From the NCBI GenBank assembly GCA_964637705.1, contig CAZWVM010000166.1:1-8141 (forward strand): a stretch of 8,141 nucleotides of DNA, written 5' to 3'. Within the stretch, counting starts at the first letter, position 1, and every line of letters begins with the position of its first letter. The notes beneath the pieces were generated by a model that saw nothing but the letters and a program-made list of their open reading frames with translations, did not search any database and had not been told where the DNA came from. Positions 1 to 6,177 of the stretch are shown piece by piece. This DNA is from CAZWVM01 sp964637705 (GTDB lineage Bacteria; UBA8481). A program made the translations under genes and the position numbers.

Positions 1-174
1 GACCTCGATCGTCAGGGGTTCGTCGGCCAGGGAGACGGGCAGGGCCCGCGCGGCGCTCACCGCGTCCGTGACGATCTTCCACGTCACGGCCGCGTTCTCG
101 TCCGCCGCGCCCTTCAGGGGCAGGAGCGACGAGAGGACCAGGGCGAGGGCTGCGAGGCGGGAGAATCGGGTCAT
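1..174 (-). CDS. Secreted protein of unknown function, N-terminal part only
   Basis: An open frame runs leftward from ATG (174-172) to the window edge, giving 58 codons without a stop; the C-terminus lies outside. The first ~24 residues form a typical signal peptide: Thr-Arg and Arg near the start, a Leu/Ala/Val-rich core (LAALALVLSSLLPL), then a small-residue cleavage region (KGAA before DEN). No cysteine is present, so it is not a lipoprotein. A GGAGG ribosome site sits 7 nt upstream of the ATG, which supports this start. The mature part visible (VTWKIVTDAVSAARAL...) matches no family I recognise. The gene is divergent from the Pel-like operon and may or may not belong functionally with it. 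Start and export are fairly secure; function is unknown. Confidence 0.72.
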   Translation of the reverse strand, partial: MTRFSRLAALALVLSSLLPLKGAADENAAVTWKIVTDAVSAARALPVSLADEPLTIEV

Positions 175-181
175 GGAGGTT

Positions 182-186
182 CCTCC
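182..186 (-). promoter_or_regulatory. Ribosome binding site of the leftward secreted protein
   Basis: Read on the minus strand this is GGAGG, 7 nt before the ATG at 174. It is followed by AACCTCC, so the site lies inside a small inverted repeat (GGAG-GAAC-CTCC) next to the start codon. The four-base-pair stem is too weak to claim regulation. Confidence 0.6.
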
Positions 187-230
187 GGTGGATCGGATCG
201 GTCAGCCCGACGAATCGGGATTCCCTTTCC

Positions 231-259
231 TGTTTATCTTGTCGATAGGCGCACGTCAA
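231..259 (-). promoter_or_regulatory. Candidate promoter for the leftward gene
   Basis: On the minus strand TTGACG (259-254, five of six matches to the -35 consensus) is followed after 17 nt by TAAACA (236-231, a weak -10). GATAAA, overlapping it, is an alternative -10 with a shorter spacer. This would give a leader of about 50 nt before the ATG at 174. The -35 is good and the -10 poor, so this remains tentative. Confidence 0.3.
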
Positions 260-326
260 ACGAGGATTGCGTGTCTTTTCGCACAAAACGTCGACTCCAA
301 ATATCTCGTTCCCATGGGGTTCGCAC

Positions 327-335
327 TGATAGAAT
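327..335 (+). promoter_or_regulatory. Candidate extended -10 promoter of the operon
   Basis: TGATAGAAT reads as an extended -10 element (TG-n-TAGAAT, five of six matches to TATAAT). No good -35 lies 16-18 nt upstream, which extended -10 promoters can tolerate. Transcription would start near 342, leaving a leader of only about 13 nt that still includes the GGAGG at 345-349. If it is the promoter, translation must start at 355, because the ATG at 334 would overlap the -10. Confidence 0.33.
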
Positions 336-344
336 GAGCCGCAC

Positions 345-349
345 GGAGG
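345..349 (+). promoter_or_regulatory. Ribosome binding site that fixes the epimerase start
   Basis: GGAGG lies 5 nt upstream of ATG 355. The in-frame alternatives GTG 271 and ATG 334 have no comparable site, so this element decides in favour of 355. Confidence 0.7.
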
Positions 350-354
350 CGTGG

Positions 355-1281
355 ATGTCGTATTTCCTGGTCACGGGCGGATGCGGGTTCATCGGATCCC
401 ATATCGCGGAGGAGCTGGTTCGTCGCGGTGAGAAGGTCCGCATTTTCGACAACCTCTCCTCGGGGCGCCTCGAAAACATCGCCGCCTTTCGCGACCGGGT
501 CGAGTTCGTCGAGGGCGACATCCGGGATTCCGTCGCCGTGACGGCGGCGATGGACGGCGTCGCGCGCGTCTTCCACGAGGCGGCGCTCGTCTCGGTCTTC
601 GACTCGGTCAACCGGCCCGGCGAGAACCACGAGATCAATATCACCGGAACCCTGAACGTCCTCTCCGCCGCGCGCTCCGCCGGCGTCCGACGCGTCGTAT
701 TCGCCTCCTCCGCGGCCGTCTACGGCAACAACCCGGACCTGCCGAAGCGCGAGGAGATGAAACCCGAGCCGGTCTCGCCCTACGCCGTCGCCAAGATCAC
801 CGACGAATACTACGGCGCCGTCTTCTCGGGCCTCTACGGCCTGCCCGTCGTCGCGCTCCGCTACTTCAACGTCTACGGCCCGCGCCAGGATCCCTCCTCG
901 CCCTATTCCGGGGTCATCTCGCGTTTCACCGACGCGCTTCGGCGGAACGAAACCCCCACGATCTTCGGCGACGGATTGCAGAGCCGCGATTTCGTGTACG
1001 TGAAGGACGTCGTCGCCGCGAACCTTCTCGCGATGGAGGCTCCGGGGCTCTCGGGCGGCGAGGTCTATAACGTCGCCACGGGACGCGCCGCGACGCTCCT
1101 CGACCTCTTGTCCGCGCTCGGAAAGGCCTCGGGCCGGCGCGTCGAGCCGGAGATGAAACCGGCCCGTGCCGGCGACATCCGGCACTCCCTCGCCGAGATC
1201 GACCGCGCCCGCGCCGCCCTGGGATACGAGCCTGCCTTCTCGCTCGAGGAGGGACTTTCGCGACTCTGGAACGGGGCATGA
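355..1281 (+). CDS. pelX: PelX-like UDP-N-acetylglucosamine 4-epimerase (extended SDR family)
   Basis: The product is 308 residues, normal for a short NAD-dependent sugar epimerase. Visible features are the Rossmann NAD-binding motif TGGCGFIG (7-14), Asp32 after the second strand for the ribose, the catalytic Ser region SSAAVYG (118-124), the Tyr143/Lys147 pair in SPYAVAK, and RYFNVYGPRQDP (169-180). In the C-terminal GDIRHS motif, Ser278 aligns with the gatekeeper position that is Tyr299 in E. coli GalE and a small residue in WbpP-type enzymes. This predicts acceptance of N-acetylated substrates and UDP-GlcNAc/UDP-GalNAc interconversion in the cytoplasm. Pel polymer is GalNAc-rich and PelX supplies UDP-GalNAc in some Pseudomonas pel loci, so the position directly before a pelA-like gene fits. 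The start at 355 puts the Rossmann strand at the N-terminus and uses a good GGAGG. The stop overlaps the next start (ATGA). A generic UDP-glucose 4-epimerase remains possible; the family is certain and the exact substrate inferred. Confidence 0.85.
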   Translation: MSYFLVTGGCGFIGSHIAEELVRRGEKVRIFDNLSSGRLENIAAFRDRVEFVEGDIRDSVAVTAAMDGVARVFHEAALVSVFDSVNRPGENHEINITGTLNVLSAARSAGVRRVVFASSAAVYGNNPDLPKREEMKPEPVSPYAVAKITDEYYGAVFSGLYGLPVVALRYFNVYGPRQDPSSPYSGVISRFTDALRRNETPTIFGDGLQSRDFVYVKDVVAANLLAMEAPGLSGGEVYNVATGRAATLLDLLSALGKASGRRVEPEMKPARAGDIRHSLAEIDRARAALGYEPAFSLEEGLSRLWNGA

Positions 1282-3401
1282 TCGGCCGCGCCGCCGCCGG
1301 CCTCATCCTCGCCGCGCTTCTCGTCGCCTCGGCCGGCGCGGCGCCCCTCCCCCGGACGATCCTCGCCCTCTACGACTCCGACGACGGCGTGACGGACTTC
1401 GAGAACCGGATCCGCCAGGTGATCGAGATGCCGCTCAATCATCTCGGCCTGAACGTCGTCTACCACGATCTCGCCGGCGGCCTTCCGCCTCCGGACCCCG
1501 GGCCGGACGTGCGCGGCGTCGTCGTCTTCCTCGAGTCCAACCTGATGAAGGACGCCGCGGGTTACTGGACGTGGCTCGAGAGGCAGTTGGTCTCGGGCCG
1601 CCGCGTCGTCCTTATCAACGTGCCGGGCCCGATGCGCGATCGAACCTCCCGCCGCGTCGTGCCGTTCGGACTCGTCAACCGCGTCCTCGCCCGGCTCGGT
1701 CTCAGGGCCGGCACGGCTTCCTCCTCCTTTCCCCCCGACATCGAACTCGTCCACGCGGATCGCTCCCGGGTCGAATTCGAGAGGACGCTTCAGAACGAGC
1801 TCGTCGCGTTCGACGAGATGAACTCGATCGATCCCCGCAACCGCGTGCTTCTCTCCCTGCGTCTCAAGTCCGGCGGGGCACGTTCGGACGCGGTGGTCCT
1901 CGGGCCGTCCGGGGGGGCGGCCTTCAGCGGCTACCTCTACGCTTTCGATCCCGTCTCCTCGAAGCGCCAGTGGCGCGTCGATCCCTTCTTCTTCTTCGCC
2001 GAGGCCCTGGACGTCGCGAGGACGCCCCGCCCGGACTGCACCACCCGGAACGGGCTCCGCGTCTTCTTCTCGCACGTCGACGGCGACGGTCTCACCAGCC
2101 TCTCGCTTGTCGACAAGGTCTCCGGCTGCGGTGAGGTCCTCCTGCGGGAGATCCTCATGCGCTACCCCTCTCTTCCCGTCACGGTCTCCCTCATCGCCGC
2201 GGAGGTGGATCCGGGGATCGCGGGGTCGGAGGCTTCGCGGGAGACCGGGCGCAGGATCTTCGCCCTGCCCCACGTGGAGGCCGCGACGCACACCTACACC
2301 CACCCGCTCGTCTGGAACTCGGCGATCGTATCGCGCAGCGTCAACGGCGAGTATGCGTCGGAGATCGAGGGCACGCGCGAGAACAACGGCGCGATTCTCA
2401 GCTACAATCCGCCCGGCTACGTCTTCGACCCGGGTTTCGAGATCGGGGGCTCGATCCGCGCCCTGGAACGTCTCCTGCCGCGGGGCAAGAGGATCGAGCT
2501 CGTGCAGTGGAGCGGCAATTGCGTCCCGGACGAGAAGGCGCTCGCCGCGGCCGCGGCCGCGGGAGTGCCGAACATCAACGGGGGCGATCCGCGATTCGAC
2601 GGGGAGTTCCCGTCATACGCCCACCTCGCGCCGCTCTACCGGCGCGTCGGACCCTACCTCCAGGTCCGCACCGCCGCTTGCAACGAGAATCTCTACACGG
2701 AGCTCTGGACCGATCGCTTCGGGGGGTTCCAGAAGGTCGTGGAGACCTTCGAGCGGACGGAAAGCCCTCGCCGGGTCTCACCCGTGAACGTCTACTATCA
2801 CTTCTACTCGGTCGAGAAGCCGCCCGCTCTCGCCGCGCTCGTCGCCGTCATGGAGTGGGTGAGGTCCCGCGAACTCTTCCCGGTCACGGCGTCGCGATAC
2901 TGCCGGATCGTCGAGGGATTCGCATCGGCCCGGTTCGAACCGAGAGGGGAGAGCGCGTGGACGGTGACGCGGAACGGGCAGTGCCGCACCGTCCGCTTCG
3001 ACGACTGCGCGCTCCATCCCGCGGTCGGACCGGGCACCGGCGTGATGGGCTATCGATTCCACCAGGGTTCCTTGTATGTCTTTCTCGACGACGGGCCGCG
3101 GCACGAGATCACCCTGTCCGGCACTCCGCCCCAGCGCCCCTGGCTCGAGAGTTCCACGGCCGAGATCTCCGCGCTCGCGGGAGCTCTTCCCGAGCGGCTT
3201 TCCTTCCGCGCCGCGGCGGTCGCCGGCGCGCGATTCACGTGGGCGAACCTCGAGGCCGGACGCACCTTCCGCGTCACGGCGACGCGCCCGGGACTCCGCC
3301 GGACTCACGTCGCCAGGTCGGGAGCCGACGGCCGGCTCGTCGTCTCCGCCGACGTGGACGGAGAGGCCTCGATCGAGATCCGGCGACTGACGGAGAACTG
3401 A
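1278..3401 (+). CDS. pelA: PelA-like periplasmic polysaccharide deacetylase lacking the hydrolase domain
   Basis: The product is 707 residues. A signal peptide covers about 1-22 (core AAAGLILAALLVASA, cleavage near AGA/AP). Residues 24-250 form an alpha/beta domain of unclear role, like the middle domain of Pseudomonas PelA. Residues 258-545 are the deacetylase region: FSHVDGDG (264-271) with the likely catalytic/metal Asp268 and Asp270, HTYTHP (338-343) with metal-binding His338 and His342, WSGNC (411-415), INGGD (433-437) and YYHFYS (506-511). The spacing from Asp268 to the HxxxH pair is close to that known in PelA. Residues ~550-707 are beta-rich, resembling a C-terminal carbohydrate-binding domain. 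The expected activity is partial N-deacetylation of the GalNAc-rich polymer in the periplasm. Pseudomonas PelA is about 948 residues and starts with a glycoside hydrolase domain, which is absent here. The start ATG 1278 overlaps the epimerase stop (ATGA), implying translational coupling. Confidence 0.8.
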   Translation: MIGRAAAGLILAALLVASAGAAPLPRTILALYDSDDGVTDFENRIRQVIEMPLNHLGLNVVYHDLAGGLPPPDPGPDVRGVVVFLESNLMKDAAGYWTWLERQLVSGRRVVLINVPGPMRDRTSRRVVPFGLVNRVLARLGLRAGTASSSFPPDIELVHADRSRVEFERTLQNELVAFDEMNSIDPRNRVLLSLRLKSGGARSDAVVLGPSGGAAFSGYLYAFDPVSSKRQWRVDPFFFFAEALDVARTPRPDCTTRNGLRVFFSHVDGDGLTSLSLVDKVSGCGEVLLREILMRYPSLPVTVSLIAAEVDPGIAGSEASRETGRRIFALPHVEAATHTYTHPLVWNSAIVSRSVNGEYASEIEGTRENNGAILSYNPPGYVFDPGFEIGGSIRALERLLPRGKRIELVQWSGNCVPDEKALAAAAAAGVPNINGGDPRFDGEFPSYAHLAPLYRRVGPYLQVRTAACNENLYTELWTDRFGGFQKVVETFERTESPRRVSPVNVYYHFYSVEKPPALAALVAVMEWVRSRELFPVTASRYCRIVEGFASARFEPRGESAWTVTRNGQCRTVRFDDCALHPAVGPGTGVMGYRFHQGSLYVFLDDGPRHEITLSGTPPQRPWLESSTAEISALAGALPERLSFRAAAVAGARFTWANLEAGRTFRVTATRPGLRRTHVARSGADGRLVVSADVDGEASIEIRRLTEN
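1911..1917 (+). repeat. Run of seven G inside the pelA-like gene
   Basis: A G7 homopolymer encodes part of the Gly-rich stretch around residues 209-213. The frame is intact through it. Such a tract can slip in replication or be miscounted in sequencing, but nothing here shows that it does. Confidence 0.5.
3392..3395 (+). promoter_or_regulatory. Ribosome binding site supporting the GTG start at 3404
   Basis: GGAG lies 8 nt upstream of GTG 3404, inside the last codons of the pelA-like gene. It supports GTG as the start of the TPR protein. Confidence 0.55.
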
Positions 3402-3403
3402 CG

Positions 3404-5116
3404 GTGAGATTCCGCTACGATCACGTCGCCCTCTTCTTTCTCGTCGTCATCCTCGTCGCCGTCCTCATGACTCCGACGCGCTTCGACATGGCCCGCCTCT
3501 ACAGGGCTGATTATCTTTACGACAAGGCCCTCACGATCCTGGAGGCGCTCGAACTCGTGAGCCGGGGCGAACGCAGGCTCCTTTACGAGAAGGCGGGCCT
3601 TCTCTTCGACATGGGGCGATACGAGGAATCGGCGCACGTTCTCGAGGGCCTGCGCGCGCGTTTTCCCTCCGATCCCTCCCCCTGGAGGCTCTCCGAGCGC
3701 GTCTACGCCGCCCTGGGGGATCCCCTGCGGCGCGCCGAGATGATCGAGGGGCGACTCGCGCGGGAGGGACCGGACAGCGCGGCGCTTCGGCTTCTCGCCG
3801 AGATCTACGCCTGGAGGCAGCGGCCGGACAGCGCGTTGGGAGCCCTCGTGCGGCTGGAGCGGGAGGCGCCCGCGGAGACGGAGGCGCGGGCGCGAACGGT
3901 CGAGATCGCGCTCCGGTTGGGTCGCCTCGACATGGCCCTCGAGCGTCTCCGGGCGCGGTATCAAGAGAATCCCGCCGACACCTATGCGTCCTACCTCATC
4001 GGGCAGATCTTCCTCTCGGAGCGTCGCGTCGACGATTTCGTCGCCTTCAGCCGGGAGCGATTGGAACGGGGGCGGGGCGACCGCGAGGTCGCGATGCAGA
4101 TGGCCGCGACCCTCGTCTCGGTTGGTCGGAGCGGCGAGGCGCTTCCGATCCTCGAGCGGATCGTCGCCGGAGATCCGGGTGATCCCGAGGCGCGTCGTTC
4201 GCTCGCCTACCTCTACGCCGAGCGGTCCGACTCGAGGGCGCTGGGCCTGATGGCCGGGCTGAACGAGGAGGACCCGGGGGACGCGGACGTGGCGGCCACG
4301 CTCGCCTCCCTTCTCGCCAGGGCCGGTCGGAGCGCCGAGGCGGAGACACTTCTCTCGGCGATCCTGCGACGCGATCCCTCGAACGCCGCGGTCCGCCGCG
4401 ACCTCGCCTGGATCCACGCGGACCGCGGGCGCTATGGTCAGGTCCTTGCGATTCTCGGCTCCGGACCGGGCCTGCCGGGGGACTTCAACCTGGCCATGCT
4501 CAAGGCCGAGGCGCTGAGGAGAACCGGCCGCCGCGCCGAGTCTCGACGGGTCTACGAGGCCCTGCTGGCGAGGAATCCATCGAGCCGCGAGGCCCGGCTG
4601 GCCCTGGCCGCGGCCGCCCTGGAGGAGGGCCGCCGGGACGAGGCGCGGGCGCTGTATCGGTCGATCCTTCGCGCGGACCCCCGTCATGGCGGAGCACTCA
4701 AGGGCCTCGCGCTGACCTCTCTCGCCGAGAATCCGGTCGAGGCGCGCCGGGCTCTCGCCCGGGCCCTCAAGATCCTGCCGCGCGATCCCGAGATTCGTCT
4801 CTGGCTCGGAGATCTCCTTCGCGAGCGCCGGCCCGAGGCGGCCCGGGCCCATTACGAGGAGGCGTTGAGGCTCATGGGGGCGTCGCGCGTCGCGGGCCGG
4901 AATCCGATCCGCGCGACGATCCTCTCGAGGCTCGGCCGCCGCGGCGAGTCGATCGATCTCCTCCGGCGCCTCGTCGCTCAGAATCCCGGCGACGACGACC
5001 TGCGCAACGATCTCGCGGAGACCCTGATCGACGCGAAGAGGTACGACGAGGCGATGGCTCTTTTGGAAGGCGGAAGGCATGCGGCCGCCGGGCCGGAGGG
5101 GCTCGTCCCGAAATGA
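3404..5116 (+). CDS. Membrane-anchored TPR protein, N-terminal third of a split PelB
   Basis: The product is 570 residues from GTG 3404, two bases after the previous stop. The open frame continues upstream to about 2507, but that part only shadows the pelA-like gene. GTG is chosen because it has GGAG upstream and keeps one transmembrane helix intact (about residues 8-22, VALFFLVVILVAVLM); the next ATG (3467) would cut it off. The rest is alpha-helical TPR repeats of about 34 residues: Ala/Leu-rich helix pairs with the turn pattern D/NP-x-D/N-x-x-A/V and G-R-x-x-E-A, for example EALPILERIVAGDPGDPEAR. More than ten units are likely. Pseudomonas PelB begins in the same way, with an inner-membrane helix and then a long periplasmic TPR superhelix that contacts PelA and guides the polymer. 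Unlike PelB the chain ends after the TPRs, with no porin. Residues 433-557 are paralogous to the end of the next protein. PelE, also a membrane TPR protein, is the main alternative, but it is smaller. Confidence 0.72.
   Translation: MRFRYDHVALFFLVVILVAVLMTPTRFDMARLYRADYLYDKALTILEALELVSRGERRLLYEKAGLLFDMGRYEESAHVLEGLRARFPSDPSPWRLSERVYAALGDPLRRAEMIEGRLAREGPDSAALRLLAEIYAWRQRPDSALGALVRLEREAPAETEARARTVEIALRLGRLDMALERLRARYQENPADTYASYLIGQIFLSERRVDDFVAFSRERLERGRGDREVAMQMAATLVSVGRSGEALPILERIVAGDPGDPEARRSLAYLYAERSDSRALGLMAGLNEEDPGDADVAATLASLLARAGRSAEAETLLSAILRRDPSNAAVRRDLAWIHADRGRYGQVLAILGSGPGLPGDFNLAMLKAEALRRTGRRAESRRVYEALLARNPSSREARLALAAAALEEGRRDEARALYRSILRADPRHGGALKGLALTSLAENPVEARRALARALKILPRDPEIRLWLGDLLRERRPEAARAHYEEALRLMGASRVAGRNPIRATILSRLGRRGESIDLLRRLVAQNPGDDDLRNDLAETLIDAKRYDEAMALLEGGRHAAAGPEGLVPK
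4700..5074 (+). repeat. Shared TPR end module, copy 1
   Basis: This segment encodes residues 433-557 of the membrane-anchored TPR protein and is a protein-level paralogue of 5791-6174. Matching landmarks in the same order are LKGLAL followed by ENPV, LGDL, AR-x-HY-x-E-x-LR, RLG, and finally NPGDDDLRNDLAETLID with KRYDEA. Both copies sit at the C-terminus of their proteins. Confidence 0.7.
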
Positions 5117-5117
5117 A

Positions 5118-5147
5118 TTGTGGGATTTCGCGCCGGAACGGTAGAAT
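5118..5147 (+). promoter_or_regulatory. Possible weak internal promoter before the second TPR gene
   Basis: TTGTGG (5118-5123) and TAGAAT (5142-5147) are separated by 18 nt in a locally A/T-richer patch between two TPR genes. Transcription would start just before ATG 5161. The -10 matches five of six, the -35 only three of six. This is the largest gap inside the operon if translation starts at 5161. Confidence 0.2.
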
Positions 5148-5160
5148 GGGTGGGATGACT

Positions 5161-6177
5161 ATGCGTTCAGCCTGGATTCGCCGGTTCGTCTTTGTCGGTG
5201 TCGTCGTGGGTCTCGCGGCCGGGTCGGCCCTGTCGCTCGAGATCGGTGCGGCCGGGTTGGCAATGAGGCGCGCCACGATCCTGAGAGCGCGCATACATTC
5301 CGAGAGGGGAGAGTGGCCGCAGGCCGAACGCGAATTGCGCTCGATCCTGACCTCCGCTCCGGGCGACGACGAGATCGCCCTCGACCTGGCCCGCGTCTGC
5401 GTGCGCACGGGCGGGACGGTCGAGGCGGAACAGCTTTTCCGCCGCGTGATCGACCGCTCCGCCGGGAATCCCCAGGCCCGGAAGGAACTGGCCTCGCTTC
5501 TCGCCGCCCAGCGCCGCGACACCGAGATCGTCGCTCTTCTCGAGCCGCTCGTCGTCGCCGGTCCGGTGCAGGATCCCGAGATCGTTCTCGTCCTGGCCGA
5601 CGCCTACGGCCGCACCGGCAACCCGGCCCGCGCCGAGCGACTCTACCGCGCGGTCACGGAGAAACCGACGCGCGACGTCGGCGCGCTCATGATCATCGCC
5701 AACCATTTTCTCTACGGCGGCGACTACGAGCGCGCCCGGCCGCAGTTCGAGAAGGTTCTCGCGATCGAGCCGCAGAACTACCGTGCCCTCAAGGGCCTCG
5801 CTCTTTCCCTCCAGGCCGCGAACCCGGTCCGGAGCCGCGAGATCCTCCATGCCCTTCACGATCGCGACACGCAGGACTTCGAGGTGCCTTTCCAGCTGGG
5901 AGACTTGTACTGGGTCGGCGCCCAGGAGACGGCGCGGGATCATTACCGCGAGTCGCTGAGGCGGCTCGCGACCTGGCCCGAGCTCGGCGCCTACGAGTTG
6001 ACGGTGAAGGCGAGGGCGCTCCACCGGTTGGGCGAGGCGCCGGCGGCCGAGGAGATCTACAAGTCTCTCCTGGCCAGAAACCCCCTCGATCGTGACGTGC
6101 GCAACGATTACGCCGAGCTCCTCATCGACCTCAAGCGCTACGACGAGGCGTTGGAGCTTCTGAAGCCGCTTCCCTGA
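5161..6177 (+). CDS. Exported periplasmic TPR protein, middle third of a split PelB
   Basis: The product is 338 residues from ATG 5161. In-frame ATGs also occur at 5113 (overlapping the previous stop as ATGA), 5146 and 5155. ATG 5161 is preferred because GGTGGG lies 6 nt upstream and the protein then opens as a classic export signal (MRSAWIRR, then FVFVGVVVGLAAGSA), but 5113 or 5155 cannot be excluded. The rest is TPR-type helical repeats, for example RARPQFEKVLAIEPQNYRAL, so the protein should be a soluble or weakly anchored periplasmic scaffold. It has no barrel and no enzymatic motif. Its N-terminal module (37-99) resembles the N-terminus of the next protein, and its C-terminal module (211-338) resembles the C-terminus of the previous one. 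It therefore looks like a connector of the PelB-like superhelix. The stop overlaps the next start by one base (TGATG), a strong sign of coupling. Confidence 0.72.
   Translation: MRSAWIRRFVFVGVVVGLAAGSALSLEIGAAGLAMRRATILRARIHSERGEWPQAERELRSILTSAPGDDEIALDLARVCVRTGGTVEAEQLFRRVIDRSAGNPQARKELASLLAAQRRDTEIVALLEPLVVAGPVQDPEIVLVLADAYGRTGNPARAERLYRAVTEKPTRDVGALMIIANHFLYGGDYERARPQFEKVLAIEPQNYRALKGLALSLQAANPVRSREILHALHDRDTQDFEVPFQLGDLYWVGAQETARDHYRESLRRLATWPELGAYELTVKARALHRLGEAPAAEEIYKSLLARNPLDRDVRNDYAELLIDLKRYDEALELLKPLP
5269..5457 (+). repeat. Shared TPR start module, copy 1
   Basis: This encodes residues 37-99 of the middle TPR protein. It pairs at protein level with 6279-6455. Shared landmarks in order are LRAR, E-R/K-G-x-W, APGD, ALDLA and an EA-containing second helix ending near R-x-I. 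Confidence 0.6.
5791..6174 (+). repeat. Shared TPR end module, copy 2
   Basis: This encodes residues 211-338 of the middle TPR protein and is the paralogue of 4700-5074. It shows the same ordered landmarks: LKGLAL, NPV, LGDL, AR-x-HY-x-E-x-LR, RLG, and NPLDRDVRNDYAELLID with KRYDEA, ending within a few residues of the stop. Confidence 0.7.

Larger units (their letters stand above)
175..354. promoter_or_regulatory. Divergent intergenic region
   Basis: This 180-base gap separates the leftward secreted protein from the rightward operon and is the only real non-coding stretch in the window. It is visibly richer in A/T than the flanking genes, especially at about 230-310. It should hold the promoters of both units. 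Candidate elements are listed separately. No convincing long inverted repeat, operator or terminator was seen. Confidence 0.6.

Noticed and set aside
1..174. Leftward partial gene as the missing pelC
   Set aside because: PelC is a lipoprotein; no lipobox cysteine follows this signal peptide and the gene is in a separate divergent unit.
175..186. Inverted repeat GGAGG-TT-CCTCC as a regulatory hairpin
   Set aside because: With a 2-nt gap it cannot form its full stem, and the 4-bp alternative is too weak to matter.
271..354. Longer epimerase starting at GTG 271 or ATG 334
   Set aside because: The extra residues precede the normal start of the Rossmann fold, lack a ribosome site, and overlap the probable promoter.
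256..1185. 309-residue open frame on the minus strand
   Set aside because: It mirrors the epimerase gene and shows no motif; the plus-strand Rossmann protein is unambiguous.
1065..2303. 412-residue open frame on the minus strand
   Set aside because: It lies antisense to the epimerase and deacetylase genes, whose motifs are clear. Its own translation has low complexity and no recognisable motif.
2507..3403. Upstream extension of the first TPR protein by ~300 residues
   Set aside because: The extension overlaps the deacetylase gene and is Arg-rich nonsense. The true protein begins at the GTG before the membrane helix.
3305..5080. 591-residue open frame on the minus strand
   Set aside because: It is antisense to the TPR gene. 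Its composition is the Arg/Gly/Pro/Glu-rich mix typical of shadow frames in GC-rich DNA, and no domain is visible.
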